Below, piece after piece: positions 47,529 through 62,344 of a stretch of DNA of 64,000 nucleotides. The DNA comes from Metallyticus violacea. Taxonomy: Eukaryota; Arthropoda; Insecta; Mantodea; Metallyticidae. The notes beneath the pieces were generated by a model. That model was not told where the DNA came from. It did not search any database and worked only from the letters and a program-made list of their open reading frames with translations. Each line of letters starts with the position of its first letter. Position 1 is the stretch's first letter. The stretch lies in the NCBI GenBank assembly GCA_030762175.1, contig JAUJEO010000019.1:2052001-2116000 (forward strand), written 5' to 3'. Made by a program: the position numbers and the translations under genes.

Positions 47529-50500
47529 GAGGCTATCAAACTAGTATAATGAAAGAGAACCAGTTATCTCAAACAAGAACGGAAAAAAAGTGATTTTAAC
47601 GAAGTTTCCAAACTTCGAAAAAAAATTTTCTTCTTTTCGAAATTCTTTGCGCATAATATGCTTTACTGAGGCTATCAAAATAGTATAATGAAAGAGAACC
47701 AGTTATCTCAAATAAGAACGGAAAAAAGTGATTCAAACGAAGTTTCCAAACTTGGAAAACATTTTTTTTCTTTTCGAGATTCTTTGCGCATAGTATGCTT
47801 TACTGAGGCTATCAAACTAGTATAATGAAAGAGAACCAGTTATCTCAAATAAGAACGGAAAAAAGTGCTTCAAACGACGTTTCCAAACTTCGAAAAAAAT
47901 TTTTTTTCTTTTCGAGATTCTTTGCGCATAATATGCTTTACTGAGGCTATCAAACTAGTATAATGAAAGAGAACCAGTTATCTCAAATGAGAACGGAAAA
48001 AAGTGATTCAAACGACGTTTCCAAACTTCGAAAAAATTTTTTTTTCTTTTCGAGATTCTTTGCGCATAATATGCTTTACTGAGGCTATCAAAGTAGTATA
48101 ATGAAAGAGAACCAGTTATCTCAAATAAGAATGGAAAAAAAGTGATTCTAAGGAAGTTGCCAAACTTCGAAAAAAAAATTTTTTCATTTCGAGATTCTTT
48201 GCGCATAATATGCTTTTCTGAGGCTATCAAACTACTATAATGAAAGAGAACCAGTTATCTCAAATAAGAACGGAAAAAAGTGATTCAAACGACGTTTCCA
48301 AACTTCGAAAAAAAATTTTTTTCTTTTCGAGATTCTTTGCGCATAATATGCTTTACTGAGGCTATCAAACTAGTATAATGAAAGAGAACCATTTATCTCA
48401 AATAATAACGGAAAAAGAGTGATTCAAACGACGTTTCCAAACTTCGAAAAATTTTTTTTTTCTTTTCCAGATTTTTTGCGCATAATATGCTTTACTGAGG
48501 CTATCAAACTAGTATAATGAAAGAGAACCAGTTATCTCAAATAAGAACGGAAAAAAAGTGATTCTAACGAAGTTTCCAAACTTCGAAAAAAATTTTTCTT
48601 CTTTTCGAGATTCTTTGCGCATAATATGCTTCTCTGAGGCTATCAAACTAGTATAATGAAAGAGAACAAGTTATCTCAAACAAGAACGGAAAAAAAGTGA
48701 TTCTAACGAAGTTTCCAAACTTCGAAAAAAATTTTTTCTTCTTTTCGAGATTCTTTCCGCATAATATGCTTCTCTGAGGCTATCAAACTAGTATAATGAA
48801 AGAGAACTAGTTATCTCAAATAAGAACGGAAAAATGTGATTAAAACGACGTTTCCAAACTTCGAAAAAAATTTTTCTTCTTTTCGAGATTCTTTGCGCAT
48901 AATATGCTTTACTGAGGCTATCAAAGTAGTATAATGAAAGAGAACCAGTTATCTCAAATAGGAACGGAAAAAAAGTGATTCTAACGAAGTTTCCAAACTT
49001 CGAAAAATTTTTTTTTTCTTTTCGAGATTCTTTGCGCATAATATGCTTTACTGAGGCTATCAAACTAGTATAATGAAAGAGAACCATTTATCTCAAATAA
49101 TAACGGAAAAAAAGTGATTAAAACGAAGTTTCCAAACTTCGAAAAAAAATTTTCTTCTTTTCGAGATTCTTTGCGCATAATATGCTTTACTGAGGCTATC
49201 AAACTAGTATAATGAAAGAGAACAAGTTATCTCAAACAAGAACGGAAAAAAAGTGATTCTAACATGGTTTCCAAACTTCGAAAAAAATTTTTTTCTTTTC
49301 GAGATTCTTTGCGCATAATATGCTTTTCTGAGGCTATCAAACTGTATAATGAAAGAGAACTAGTTATCTCAAATAAGAACGAAAAAAAGTGATTCTAACG
49401 ACGTTTCCAAACTTCGAAAAAAAATTTTTTTCTTTTCGAGATTCTTTGCGCATAATATTCTTCTCTGAGGCTATCAAACTAGTATAATGAATGAGAACCA
49501 GTTATCTCAAACAAGAACGGAAAAAAAGTGATTCTAACGAAGTTTCCAAACTTCGAAAAAAATTTTTCTTCTTTTCGAGATTCTTTGCGCATAATATGCA
49601 TTACTGAGGCTATCAAAGTAGTATAATGAAAGAGAACCAGTTATCTCAAATAAGAACGGAAAAAACGTGATTCCAACGAAGTTTCCAAACTTCGAAAAAA
49701 TTTTTTTTTCTTTTCGAGATTCTTTGCTGATAATAAGCTTTACTGAGGCTATCAAACTAGTATAATGAAAGAGAACCATTTATCTCAAATAATAACGGAA
49801 AAAGAGTGATTCAAACGACGTTTCCAAACTTCGAAAAATTTTTTTTTTCTTTTCCAGATTTTTTGCGCATAATATGCTTTACTGAGGCTATCAAACTAGT
49901 ATAATGAAAGAGAACCAGTTATCTCAAATAAGAACGGAAAAAAAGTGATTCTAACGAAGTTTCCAAACTTCGAAAAAAATTTTTCTTCTTTTCGAGATTC
50001 TTTGCGCATAATATGCTTCTCTGAGGCTATCAAACTAGTATAATGAAAGAGAACAAGTTATCTCAAACAAGAACGGAAAAAAAGTGATTCTAACGAAGTT
50101 TCCAAACTTCGAAAAAAATTTTTTCTTCTTTTCGAGATTCTTTCCGCATAATATGCTTCTCTGAGGCTATCAAACTAGTATAATGAAAGAGAACTAGTTA
50201 TCTCAAATAAGAACGGAAAAATGTGATTAAAACGACGTTTCCAAACTTCGAAAAAAATTTTTCTTCTTTTCGAGATTCTTTGCGCATAATATGCTTTACT
50301 GAGGCTATCAAAGTAGTATAATGAAAGAGAACCAGTTATCTCAAATAGGAACGGAAAAAAAGTGATTCTAACGAAGTTTCCAAACTTCGAAAAATTTTTT
50401 TTTTCTTTTCGAGATTCTTTGCGCATAATATGCTTTACTGAGGCTATCAAACTAGTATAATGAAAGAGAACCATTTATCTCAAATAATAACGGAAAAAAA

Positions 50501-53207
50501 GTGATTCAAACGAAGTTTCCAAACTTTGAAAAAAAATTTTTTTCTTTTCGAGATTCTTTGCGCATAATATGCTCTTCTGAGGCTATCAAACTAGGATAAT
50601 AAAAGAGAACCAGATATCTCAAATAAGAACGGAAAAAAAGTGATTCTAACGAAGTTTCCAAACTTCGAAAAAAATTTTTTTTCTTTTCGAGATTATTTGC
50701 GCATAATATGCTTTTCTGAGGCTATCAAACCAGTATAATGAAAGAGAACCAGGTAGCTCAAATAAGAACGGAAAAAAAGTGATTCTAACGAAGTTTCCAA
50801 ACTTCAAAAAAAATTTTTTTTCTTTTCGAGATTCTTTGCGCATAAAATGCTTCTCTGAGGCTATCAAACTAGTATAATGAAAGAGAACCAGTTATCTCAA
50901 ACAAGAACGGAAAAAAAGTGATTTAAACGAAGTTTCCAAACTTCGAAAAAAATTTTTCTTCTTTTCGAGATTCTTTGCGCATAATATGCTTTTCTGAGGC
51001 TATCAAACTGTATAATGAAAGAGAACTAGTTATCTCAAATAAGAACGAAAAAAAGTGATTCTAACGACGTTTCCAAACTTCGAAAAAAAAATTTTTTCTT
51101 TTCGAGATTCTTTGCGCATAATATGCTTCTCTGAGTCTATCAAACTAGTATAATGAAAGAGAACCAGTTATCTCAAACAAGAACGGAAAAAAAGTGATTC
51201 TAACGAAGTTTCCAAACTTCGAAAAAAATTTTTCTTCTTTTCGAGATTCTTTGCGCATAATATGCTTCTCTGAGGCTATCAAACTAGTATAATGAAAGAG
51301 AACAAGTTATCTCAAACAAGAACGGAAAAAAAGTCATTCTAACGAAGTTTCCAAACTTCGAAAAATTTTTTTTTTCTTTTCGAGATTCTTTGCGCATAAT
51401 ATGCTTTTCTGAGGCTATCAAACTAGTATAATGAAAGAGAACCAGTTATCTCAAACAAGAGCGGAAAAAAAGTGATTTTAACGAAGTTTCCAAACTTCGA
51501 AAAAAAATTTTCTTCTTTTCGAGATTCTTTGCGCATAATATGCTTTACTGAGGCTATCAAACTAGTATAATGAAAGAGAACCAGTTATCTCAAATAAGAA
51601 CGGAAAAAAGTGATTCAAACGACGTTTCCAAACTTCGAAAAAAAAATTTTTTCTTTTCGAGATTCTTTGCGCATAATATGCTTTACTGAGGCTATCAAAC
51701 TAGTATAATGAAAGAGAACCAGTTATCTCAAATAAGAACGGAAAAAAATTGATTCTAACGAAGTTTCCAAACTTGGAAAACATTTTTTTTCTTTTCGAGA
51801 TTCTTTGCGCATAATATGCTTTACTGAGGCTCTCAAACTAGTATAATGAAAGAGAACCAGTTATCTCAAATAAGAACGGAAAAAAGTGATTGAAACGACG
51901 TTTCCAAACTTCGAAAAAAATTTTTTTTCTTTTCGAGATTCTTTGCGCATAATATGCTTTACTGAGGCTATCAAACTAGTATAATGAAAGAGAGCCAGTT
52001 ATCTCAAATAAGAATGGAAAAAAAGTGATTCTAAGGAAGTTTCCAAACTTCGAAAAAAAATTTTTTTCATTTCGAGATTCTTTGCGCATAATATGCTTTT
52101 CTGAGGCTATCAAACTACTATAATGAAAGATAACCAGTTATCTCAAATAAGAACGGAAAAAAGTGATTCAAACGACGTTTCCAAACTTCGAAAAAAATTT
52201 TTTTTCTTTTCGAGATTCTTTGCGCATAATATGCTTTACTGAGGCTATCAAACTAGTATAATGAAAGAGAACCAGTTATCTCAAATAAGAACGGAAAAAA
52301 GTGATTCTAACGAAGTTTCCAAACTTCGAAAAAAATGTTTTTTCTTTTCGAGATTCTTTGCGCATAATATGCTTTACTGAGGCTATCAAACTAGCATAAT
52401 GAAAGAGAACCAGTTATCTCAAATAAGAACGGAAAAAAAGTGATTCTAACGAAGTTTCCAAACTTCGAAAAAAATTTTTTTTCTTTTCAAGATTCTTTCC
52501 GCATAATATGCTTTTCTGAGGCTATCAAACCAGTATAATGAAAGAGAACCAGATAGCTCAAATAAGAACGGAAAAAAGTGATTCTAACGAAGTTTCCAAA
52601 CTTCAAAAAAAATTTTTTTTCTTTTCGAGATTCTTTGCGCATAAAATGCTTCTCTGAGGCTATCAAACTGGTATAATGAAAGAGAACCAGTTATCTCAAA
52701 CAAGAACGGAAAAAAAGTGATTTAAACGAAGTTTCCAAACTTCGAAAAAAATTTTTCTTCTTTTCGAGATTCTTTGCGCATAATATGCTTTTCTGAGGCT
52801 ATCAAACTAGTATAATGAAAGAGAACCAGTTATCTCAAATAAGAACGGAAAAAAGTGATTAAAAAGACGTTTCCAAACTTCGAAAAATTTTTTTTTTCTT
52901 TTCGAGATTTTTTGCGCATAATATGCTTTACTGAGGCTATCAAACTAGTATAATGAAAGAGAATCAGTAATCTCAAATAAGAACGGAAAAAAGTGATTCA
53001 AACGACGTTTCCAAACTTCGAAAAAATTTTTTTTTCTTCTCGAGATTTTTTGCGCATAATATGCTTTACTGAGGCTATCAAACTAGTATAATGAAAGAGA
53101 ACCAGTTATCTCAAATAAGAACGGAAAAAAGTGTTGAAACGACGTTTTCAAACTTCGAAAAATTTTTTTTTTTTTTTCGAGATTCTTTGCGCATAATATG
53201 GTCTTCT

Positions 53208-55421
53208 GAGGCTATCAAACTAGTATAATAAAAGAGAACCAGTTATCTCAAATAAGAACGGAAAAAAAGTGATTCTAACGAAGTTTCCAAACTTCGAAAA
53301 AATTTTTTTTTTTTTTCGAGATTCTTTGCGCATAATATGCTTTTCTGAGGCTATCAAACTAGTATAATGAAAGAGAACCAGTTATCTCAAACAAGAATGG
53401 AAAAAAATTGATTTTAACGAAGTTTCCAAACTTCGAAAAAAAATTTTCTTCTTTTCGAGATTCTTTGCGCATAATATGCTTTACTGAGGCTATCAAACTA
53501 GTATAATGAAAGAGAACCAGTTATCTCAAATAAGAACGGAAAAAAGTGATTCAAACGACGTTTCCAAACTTCGAAAAAAATTTTTTTTCTTTTCGAGATT
53601 CTTTGCGCATAATATGCCTTCTCTGAGGCTATCAAACTAGTATAATGAAAGAGAACAAGTTATCTCAAACAAGAACGGAAAAAAAGTGATTCTAATATAG
53701 TTTCCAAACTTCGAAAAAAATTTTTTTCTTTTCGAGATTCTTTGCGCATAATATGCTTTTCTGAGGCTATCAAACTGTATAATGAAAGAGAACTAGTTAT
53801 CTCAAATAAGAACGAAAAAAAGTGATTCTAACGACGTTTCCAAACTTCGAAAAAAAATTTTTTTCTTTTCGAGATTCTTTGCGCATAATATGCTTCTCTG
53901 AGGCTATCAAACTAGTATAATGAAAGAGAACCAGTTATCTCAAACAAGAACGGAAAAAAAGTCATTCTAACGAAGTTTCCAAACTTCGAAAAAATTTTTT
54001 CTTCTTTTCGAGATTCTTTGCGCATAATATGCTTCTCTGAGGCTATCAAACTAGTATAATGAAAGAGAACAAGTTATCTCAAACAAGAACGGAAAAAAAG
54101 TGATTCTAACGAAGTTTCCAAACTTCGAAAAAATTTTTTTTTCTTTTCGAAATTCTTTGCGCATAATATGCTTTTCTGAGGCTATCAAACTAGTATAATG
54201 AAAGAGAACCAGTTATCTCAAACAAGAACGGAAAAAAAGTGATTTTAACGAAGTTTCCAAACTTCGAAAAAAAATTTTCTTCTTTTCGAAATTCTTTGCG
54301 CATAATATGCTTTACTGAGGCTATCAAAATAGTATAATGAAAGAGAACCAGTTATCTCAAATAAGAACGGAAAAAAGTGATTCAAACGACGTTTCCAAAC
54401 TTGGAAAAAATTTTTTTTCTTTTCGAGATTCTTTGCGCATAATATGCTTTACTGAGGCTATCAAACTAGTATAATGAAAGAGAACCAGTTATCTCAAATA
54501 AGAACGGAAAAAAGTGATTCAAACGACGTTTCCAAACTTCGAAAAAAATTTTTTTTCTTTTCGAGATTCTTTGCGCATAATATGCTTTACTGAGGCTATC
54601 AAACTAGTATAATGAAAGAGAACCAGTTATCTCAAATGAGAACGGAAAAAAGTGATTCAAACGACGTTTCCAAACTTCGAAAAAATTTTTTTTTCTTTTC
54701 GAGATTCTTTGCGCATAATATGCTTTACTGAGGCTATCAAACTAGTATAATGAAAGAGAACCAGTTATCTCAAATAAGAACGGAAAAAAGTGATTCAAAC
54801 GACGTTTCCAAAATTCGAAAAAAATTTTTTTCTTTTTGAGATTCTTTGCGCATAATATGCTTTACTGAGGCTATCAAACTAGTATAATGAAAGAGAACCA
54901 GTTATCTCAAATAAGAATGGAAAAAAAGTGATTCTAAGGAAGTTTCCAAACTTCGAAAAAAAAATTTTTTCATTTCGAGATTCTTTGCGCATAATATGCT
55001 TTTCTGAGGCTATCAAACTACTATAATGAAAGAGAACCAGTTATCTCAAATAAGAACGGAAAAAAGTGATTCAAACGACGTTTCCAAACTTCGAAAAAAA
55101 TTTTTTTTCTTTTCGAGATTCTTTGCGCATAATATGCTTTACTGAGGCTATCAAAGTAGTATAATGAAAAAGAACCAGTTATCTCAAATAAGAACGGAAA
55201 AAACGTGATTCCAACGAAGTTTCCAAACTTCGAAAAAATTTTTTTTTCTTTTCGAGATTCTTTGCGCATAATATGCTTTACTGAGGCTATCAAACTAGTA
55301 TAATGAAAGAGAACCATTTATCTCAAATAATAACGGAAAAAGAGTGATTCAAACGACGTTTCCAAACTTCGAAAAATTTTTTTTTTCTTTTCCTGATTGT
55401 TTGCGCATAATATGCTTTACT
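53208..55421. repeat. Copy B block of 16 monomers collapsed to one in copy A
   Basis: These 2,214 bp correspond to the single 138-bp monomer at 15,026-15,163. The block starts with the GGTCTTCTGAGG monomer and passes through ATGCCTTCTCTG and CTAATATAG (53,691). It then follows a path like 8.2-10.3 kb: TTTTAACG, CAAATGAGAACGG, CCAAAATTCG, CTAAGGAAG, AAACGTGATTCCAACG (cgtga 55,204), GGAAAAAGAGTG. For the last part the displacement from 10,096 is 45,108 bp. It carries its own variant, AATGAAAAAGAACC near 55,163. Confidence 0.85.
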
Positions 55422-58400
55422 GAGGCTATCAAACTAGTATAATGAAAGAGATCCAGTTATCTCAAATAAGAACGGAAAAAAAGTGATTCTAACGAAGTTT
55501 CCAAACTTCGAAAAAAATTTTTCTTCTTTTCGAGATTCTTTGCGCATAATATGCTTCTCTGAGGCTATCAAACTAGTATAATGAAAGAGAACAAGTTATC
55601 TCAAACAAGAACGGAAAAAAAGTGATTCTAACGAAGTTTCCAAACTTCGAAAAAATTTTTTTCTTCTTTTCGAGATTCTTTCCGCATAATATGCTTCTCT
55701 GAGGCTATCAAACTAGTATAATGAAAGAGAACTAGTTATCTCAAATAAGAACGGAAAAAAGTGATTAAAACGACGTTTCCAAACTTCGAAAAAAATTTTT
55801 CTTCTTTTCGAGATTCTTTGCGCATAATATGCTTCTCTGAGGCTATCAAACTAGTATAATGAAAGAGAACAAGTTATCTCAAACAAGAACGGAAAAAAAG
55901 TGATTCTAACGAAGTTTCCAAACTTCGAAAAAAATTTTTTTCTTTTCGAGATTCTTTGCGCATAATATGCTTTTCTGAGGCTATCAAACTGTATAATGAA
56001 AGAGAACTAGTTATCTCAAATAAGAACGAAAAAAAGTGATTCTAACGACGTTTCCAAACTTCGAAAAAAAATTTTTTTCTTTTCGAGATTCTTTGCGCAT
56101 AATATGCTTCTCTGAGGCTATCAAACTAGTATAATGAAAGAGAACCAGTTATCTCAAACAAGAACGGAAAAAAAGTGATTCTAACGAAGTTTCCAAACTT
56201 CGAAAAAAATTTTTCTTCATTTCGAGATTCTTCCCGCATAATATGCTTCTCTGAGGCTATCAAACTAGTATAATGAAAGAGAACTAGTTATCTCAAATAA
56301 GAACGGAAAAAAGTGATTAAAACGACGTTTCCAAACTTCGAAAAAATTTTTTTTCTTTTCGAGATTCTTTGCGCATAATATGCTTTACTGAGGCTATCAA
56401 ACTAGTATAATGAAAGAGAACCAGTTATCTCAAATAAGAACGGAAAACAGTGATTCAAACGACGTTTCCAAACTTCGAAAAAATTTTTTTTTCTTTTCGA
56501 GATTCTTTGCGCATAATATGCTTTACTGAGGCTATCAAACTAGTATAATGAAAGAGAACCAGTTATCACAAATAAGAACGGAAAAAAGTGATTCTAACGA
56601 AGTTTCCAAACTTGGAAAACACTTTTTTTCTTTTCGAGATTCTTTGCGCATAATATGCTTTACTGAGGCTATCAAACTAGTATAATGAAAGAGAACCAGT
56701 TATCTCAAATAAGAACGGAAAAAAGTGATTCAAACGACGTTTCCAAACTTCGAAAAAAATTTTTTTTCTTTTCGAAATTCTTTGCGCATAATATGCTTTA
56801 CTGAGGCTATCAAACTAGTATAATGAAAGAGAACCAGTTATCTCAAACAAGAACGGAAAAAAAAGTGATTCTAACGAAGTTTCCAAACTTCGAAAAAATT
56901 TTTTCTTCTTTTCGAGATTCTTTGCGCATAATATGCTTCTCTGAGGCTATCAAACTAGTATAATGAAAGAGAACAAGTTATCTCAAACAAGAACGGAAAA
57001 AAAGTGATTCTAAAGAAGTTTCCAAACTTCGAAAAATTTTTTTTTTCTTTTCGAGATTCTTTTCGCATAATATGCTTTTCTGAGGCTATCAAACTAGTAT
57101 AATGAAAGAGAACCAGTTATCTCAAACAAGAACGGAAAAAAAGTGATTCTAACGAAGTTTCCAAACTTCGAAAAAAATTTTTTTCTTTTCGAGATTCTTT
57201 GCGCATAATATGCTTTTCTGAGGCTATCAAACTGTATAATGAAAGAGAACTAGTTATCTCAAATAAGAACGAAAAAAAGTGATTCTAACGACGTTTCCAA
57301 ACTTCGAAAAAAAAGTTTTTTCTTTTCGAGATTCTTTGCGCATAATATGCTTCTCTGAGGCTATCAAACTAGTATAATGAAAGAGAACCAGTTATCTCAA
57401 ACAAGAACGGAAAAAAAGTGATTCTAACGAAGTTTCCAAACTTCGAAAAAAATTTTTCTTCTTTTCGAAATTCTTTGCGCATAATATGCTTTACTGAGGC
57501 TATCAAACTAGTATAATGAAAGAGAACCAGTTATCTCAAATAAGAACGGAAAAAAGTCATTCAAACGACGTTTCCAAACTTCGAAAAAATTTTTTTTTCT
57601 TTTCGAGATTCTTTGCGCATAATATGCTTTACTGAGGCTATCAAACTAGTATAATGAAAGAGAACCAGTTATCTCAAATAAGAATGGAAAAAAAGGGATT
57701 CAAAGGAAGTTTCCAAACTTCGAAAAACAATTTTTTTCATTTCGAGATTCTTTGCGCATAATATGCTTTTCTGAGGCTATCAAACTACTATAATGAAATA
57801 GAACCAGTTATCTCAAATAAGAACGGAAAAAAGTGATTCAAACGACGTTTCCAAACTTCGAAAAAAAATTTTTTTCTTTTCCAGATTCTTTGCGCTTAAT
57901 ATGCTTTACTGAGGCTATCAAAGTAGTATAATGAAAGAGAACGAGTTATCTCAAATAAGAACGGAAAAAAAGTGATTCTAACGAAGTTTCCAAACATAGA
58001 AAAAATTTTTTTTTCTTTTCGAGATTCTTTGCGCATAATATGCTTTACTGTGGCTATCAAACTAGTATAATGAAAGAGAACCATTTATCTCAAATAATAA
58101 CGGAAAAAAAGTGATTCAAACGAAGTTTCCAAACTTCGAAAAAAAAATTTTTTCTTTTCGAGATTCTTTGCGCATAATATGCTCTTCTGAGGCTATCAAA
58201 CTAGGATAATAAAAGAGAACCAGTTATCTCAAATAAGAACGGAAAAAAAGTGATTCTAACGAAGTTTCCAAACTTCGAAAAAATTTTTTTTTCTTTTCGA
58301 GATTCTTTGCGCATAATATGCTTTACTGATGCTATCAAACTAGCATAATGAAAGAGAACCAGTTATCTCAAATAAGAACGTAAAAAAAGTGATTCTAACG

Positions 58401-59851
58401 AAGTTTCCAAACTTCGAAAAAAATTTTTTTTCTTTTCGAGATTATTTGCGCATAATATGCTTTTCTGAGGCTATCAAACCAGTATAATGAAAGAGAACCA
58501 GGTAGCTCAAATAAGAACGGAAAAAAAGTGATTCTAACGAAGTTTCCAAACTTCAAAAAAAATTTTTTTTCTTTTCGAGATTCTTAGCGCATAATATGCT
58601 TCTCTGAGGCTATCAAACTAGTATAATGAAAGAGAACCAGTTATCTCAAATAAGAACGGAAAAAAGTGATTCAAACGACGTTTCCAAACTTCGAAAAAAA
58701 TTTTTTTTCTTTTCGAGATTCTTTGCGCATAATATGCTTTACTGAGGCTATCAAACTAGTATAATGAAAGAGAACCAGTTATCTCAAATAAGAACGGAAA
58801 AAAAGTGATTCTAACGAAGTTTCCAAACTTGGAAACCATTTTTTTTTCTTTTCGAGATTCTTTGCGCATAATATGCTTTACTGAGGCTATCAAACTAGTA
58901 TAATGAAAGAGAACCAGTTATCTCAAATAAGAACGGAAAAAAGTGATTCAAACGACGTTTCCAAACTTCGAAAAATATTTTTTTTCTTTTCGAGATTCTT
59001 TGCGCATAATATGCTTTACTGAGGCTATCAAACTAGTATAATGAAAGAGAACCAGTTATCTCAAATAAGAATGGAAAAAAAGTGATTCTAAGGAAGTTTC
59101 CAAACTTCGAAAAAAAATGTTTTTCATTTCGAGATTCTTTGCGCATAATATGCTTTTCTGAGGCTATCAAACTACTATAATGAAAGATAACCAGTTATCT
59201 CAAATAAGAACGGATGAAAGTGATTCAAACGACGTTTCCAAACTTCGAAAAAAAATTTTTTTCTTTTCGAGATTCTTTGCGCAAAATATGCTTTACTGAG
59301 GCCATCAAAGCAGTATAATGAAAGAGAACCAGTTATCTCAAATAAGAACGGAAAAAAAGTGATTCTAACGAAGTTTCCAAACTTCGAAAAAATTTTTTTT
59401 TCTTTTCGAGATTCTTTGCGCATAATATGCTTTACGGAGGCTATCCAACTAGTATAATGAAAGAGAACCAGTTATCTCAAATAAGAACGGAAAAAAGTGA
59501 TTCTAACGAAGTTTCCAAACTTTGAAAAAAAATTTTTTTCTTTTCGAGATTCTTTGCGCATAATATGCTTTACTGTGGCTATCAAACTAGCATAATGAAA
59601 GAGAACCAGTTATCTCAAATAAGAATGGAAAAAAAGTGATTCAAAGGAAGTTTCCAAACTTCGAAAAAAAATTTTTTTCATTTCGAGATTCTTTGCGCAT
59701 AATATGCTTTTCTGAGGCTATCATACTACTATAATGAAAGAGAACCAGTTATCTCAAATAAGAACGGAAAAAAGTGATTCAAACGACGTTTCCAAACTTC
59801 GAAAAAAATTTTTTTTCTTTTCGAGATTCTTTGCGCATAGAATGCTTCTCT

Positions 59852-61097
59852 GAGGCTATCAAACTAGTATAATGAAAGAGAACCAGTTATCTCAAACAAG
59901 AACGGAAAAAAAGTGATTTAAACGAAGTTTCCAAACTTCGAAAAAAATTTTTCTTCTTTTAGAGATTCTTTGCGCATAATATGCTTCTCTGAGGCTATCA
60001 AACTAGTATAATAAAAGAGAACAAGTTATCTCAAACAAGAACGGAAAAAAAGTGATTCTAACGAAGTTTCCAAACTTCGAAAAAATTTTTTTTTCTTTTC
60101 GAGATTCTTTGCGCATAATATGCTTTTCTGAGGCTATCAAACTAGTATAATGAAAGAGAACCAGTTATCTCAAACAAGACCGGAAAAAAAGTGATTTTAA
60201 CGAAGTTTCCAAACTTCGAAAAAAAATTTTCTTCTTTTCGAGATTCTTTGCGCATAATATGCTTTACTGAGGCTATCAAACTAGTATAATGAAAGAGAAC
60301 CAGTTATCTCAAATAAGAACGGAAAAAAGTGATTCAAACGACGTTTCCAAACTTCGAAAAAAAAATTTTTTCTTTTCGAGATTCTTTGCGCATAATATGC
60401 TTTACTGAGGCTATCAAACTAGTATAATGAAAGAGAACCAGTTATCTCAAATAAGAACGGAAAAAAATTGATTCTAACGAAGTTTCCAAACTTGGAAAAC
60501 ATTTTTTTTCTTTTCGAGATTCTTTGCGCATAATATGCTTTACTGAGGCTATCAAACTAGTATAATGAAAGAGAACCAGTTATCTCAAATAAGAACGGAA
60601 AAAAGTGATTCAAACGACGTTTCCAAACTTCGAAAAAATTTTTTTTTCTTTTCGAGATTCTTTTCGCATAATATGCTTTACTGAGGCTATCAAACTAGTA
60701 TAATGAAAGAGAACCAGTTATCTCAAATAAGAACGGAAAAAAGTGATTGAAACGACGTTTCCGAACTTCGAAAAAATTTTTTTTTCTTTTCGAGATTCTT
60801 TGCGCATAATATGCTTTACTGAGGCTATCAAACTAGTATAATGAAAGAGAGCCAGTTATCTCAAATAAGAATGGAAAAAAAGTGATTCTAAGGAAGTTTC
60901 CAAACTTCGAAAAAAAATTTTTTTCATTTCGAGATTCTTTGCGCATAATATGCTTTTCTGAGGCTATCAAACTACTATAATGAAAGATAACCAGTTATCT
61001 CAAATAAGAACGGAAAAAAGTGATTCAAACGACGTTTCCAAACTTCGAAAAAAAAATTTTTTCTTTTCGAGATTCTTTGCGCATAATATGCTTCTCT
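59852..61097. repeat. 1.25-kb composite repeat, copy B unit 1
   Basis: The copy B partner of 19,594-20,839 at displacement 40,258, including TTTCCGAACTTCG at 60,761 and the hybrid m7. Confidence 0.85.
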
Positions 61098-62344
61098 GAG
61101 GCTATCAAACTAGTATAATGAAAGAGAACCAGTTATCTCAAACAAGAACGGAAAAAAAGTGATTCTAACGAAGTTTCCAAACTTCGAAAAAAATTTTTCT
61201 TCTTTTCGAGATTCTTTGCGCATAATATGCTTCTCTGAGGCTATCAAACTAGTATAATAAAAGAGAACAAGTTATCTCAAACAAGAACGGAAAAAAAAGT
61301 GATTCTAACGAAGTTTCCAAACTTCGAAAAAATTTTTTTTTCTTTTCGAGATTCTTTGCGCATAATATGCTTTTCTGAGGCTATCAAACTAGTATAATGA
61401 AAGAGAACCAGTTATCTCAAACAAGACCGGAAAAAAAGTGATTTTAACGAAGTTTCCAAACTTCGAAAAAAAATTTTCTTCTTTTCGAGATTCTTTGCGC
61501 ATAATATGCTTTACTGAGGCTATCAAACTAGTATAATGAAAGAGAACCAGTTATCTCAAATAAGAACGGAAAAAAGTGATTCAAACGACGTTTCCAAATT
61601 TCGAAAAAAAAATTTTTTCTTTTCGAGATTCTTTGCGCATAATATGCTTTACTGAGGCTATCAAACTAGTATAATGAAAGAGAACCAGTTATCTCAAATA
61701 AGAACGGAAAAAAATTGATTCTAACGAAGTTTCCAAACTTGGAAAATATTTTTTTTCTTTTCGAGATTCTTTGCGCATAATATGCTTTACTGAGGCTATC
61801 AAACTAGTATAATGAAAGAGAACCAGTTATCTCAAATAAGAACGGAAAAAAGTGATTCAAACGACGTTTCCAAACTTCGAAAAAATTTTTTTTTCTTTTC
61901 GAGATTCTTTTCGCATAATATGCTTTACTGAGGCTATCAAACTAGTATAATGAAAGAGAACCAGTTATCTCAAATAAGAACGGAAAAAAGTGATTGAAAC
62001 GACGTTTCCGAACTTCGAAAAAATTTTTTTTTCTTTTCGAGATTCTTTGCGCATAATATGCTTTACTGAGGCTATCAAACTAGTATAATGAAAGAGAGCC
62101 AGTTATCTTAAATAAGAATGGAAAAAAAGTGATTCTAAGGAAGTTTCCAAACTTCGAAAAAAAATTTTTTTCATTTCGAGATTCTTTGCGCATAATATGC
62201 TTTTCTGAGGCTATCAAACTACTATAATGAAAGATAACCAGTTATCTCAAATAAGAACGGAAAAAAGTGATTCAAACGACGTTTCCAAACTTCGAAAAAA
62301 AATTTTTTTCTTTTCGAGATTCTTTGCGCAAAATATGCCTGTCT
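61098..62344. repeat. 1.25-kb composite repeat, copy B unit 2, fused at its end
   Basis: The copy B partner of 20,840-22,086 at displacement 40,258 (TTTCCGAACTTCG at 62,008; CCAAATTTCG, GGAAAATATT and TTATCTTAAATAAG all kept). Its last monomer starts as m7 (AAAGATAACC, GCAAAATATGC), but after 62,338 it reads CTGTCTGAGG instead of TTTACTGAGG, so the final bases belong to the right-hand subfamily. Confidence 0.87.

Larger units (their letters stand above)
40980..62338. repeat. Copy B of the ~20-kb duplicated block
   Basis: This is the partner of 2,521-22,080 in the same orientation. Its left edge is where CTTGGAAAACA matches copy A while the preceding bases differ (copy B AAAATTGATTCTAACGAAG, copy A AAGTGATTCTAAGGAAG). 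Its right edge is the last shared base of GCAAAATATGC at 62,338. Against copy A it lacks two single monomers (137 bp near 48,080 and 139 bp near 48,365) and holds 15 extra monomers between 53.2 and 55.4 kb. The sequence just left of copy B (40,667-40,979) instead matches 13,276-13,588 at displacement 27,391, so the block was placed or recombined within similar satellite. Confidence 0.93.
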
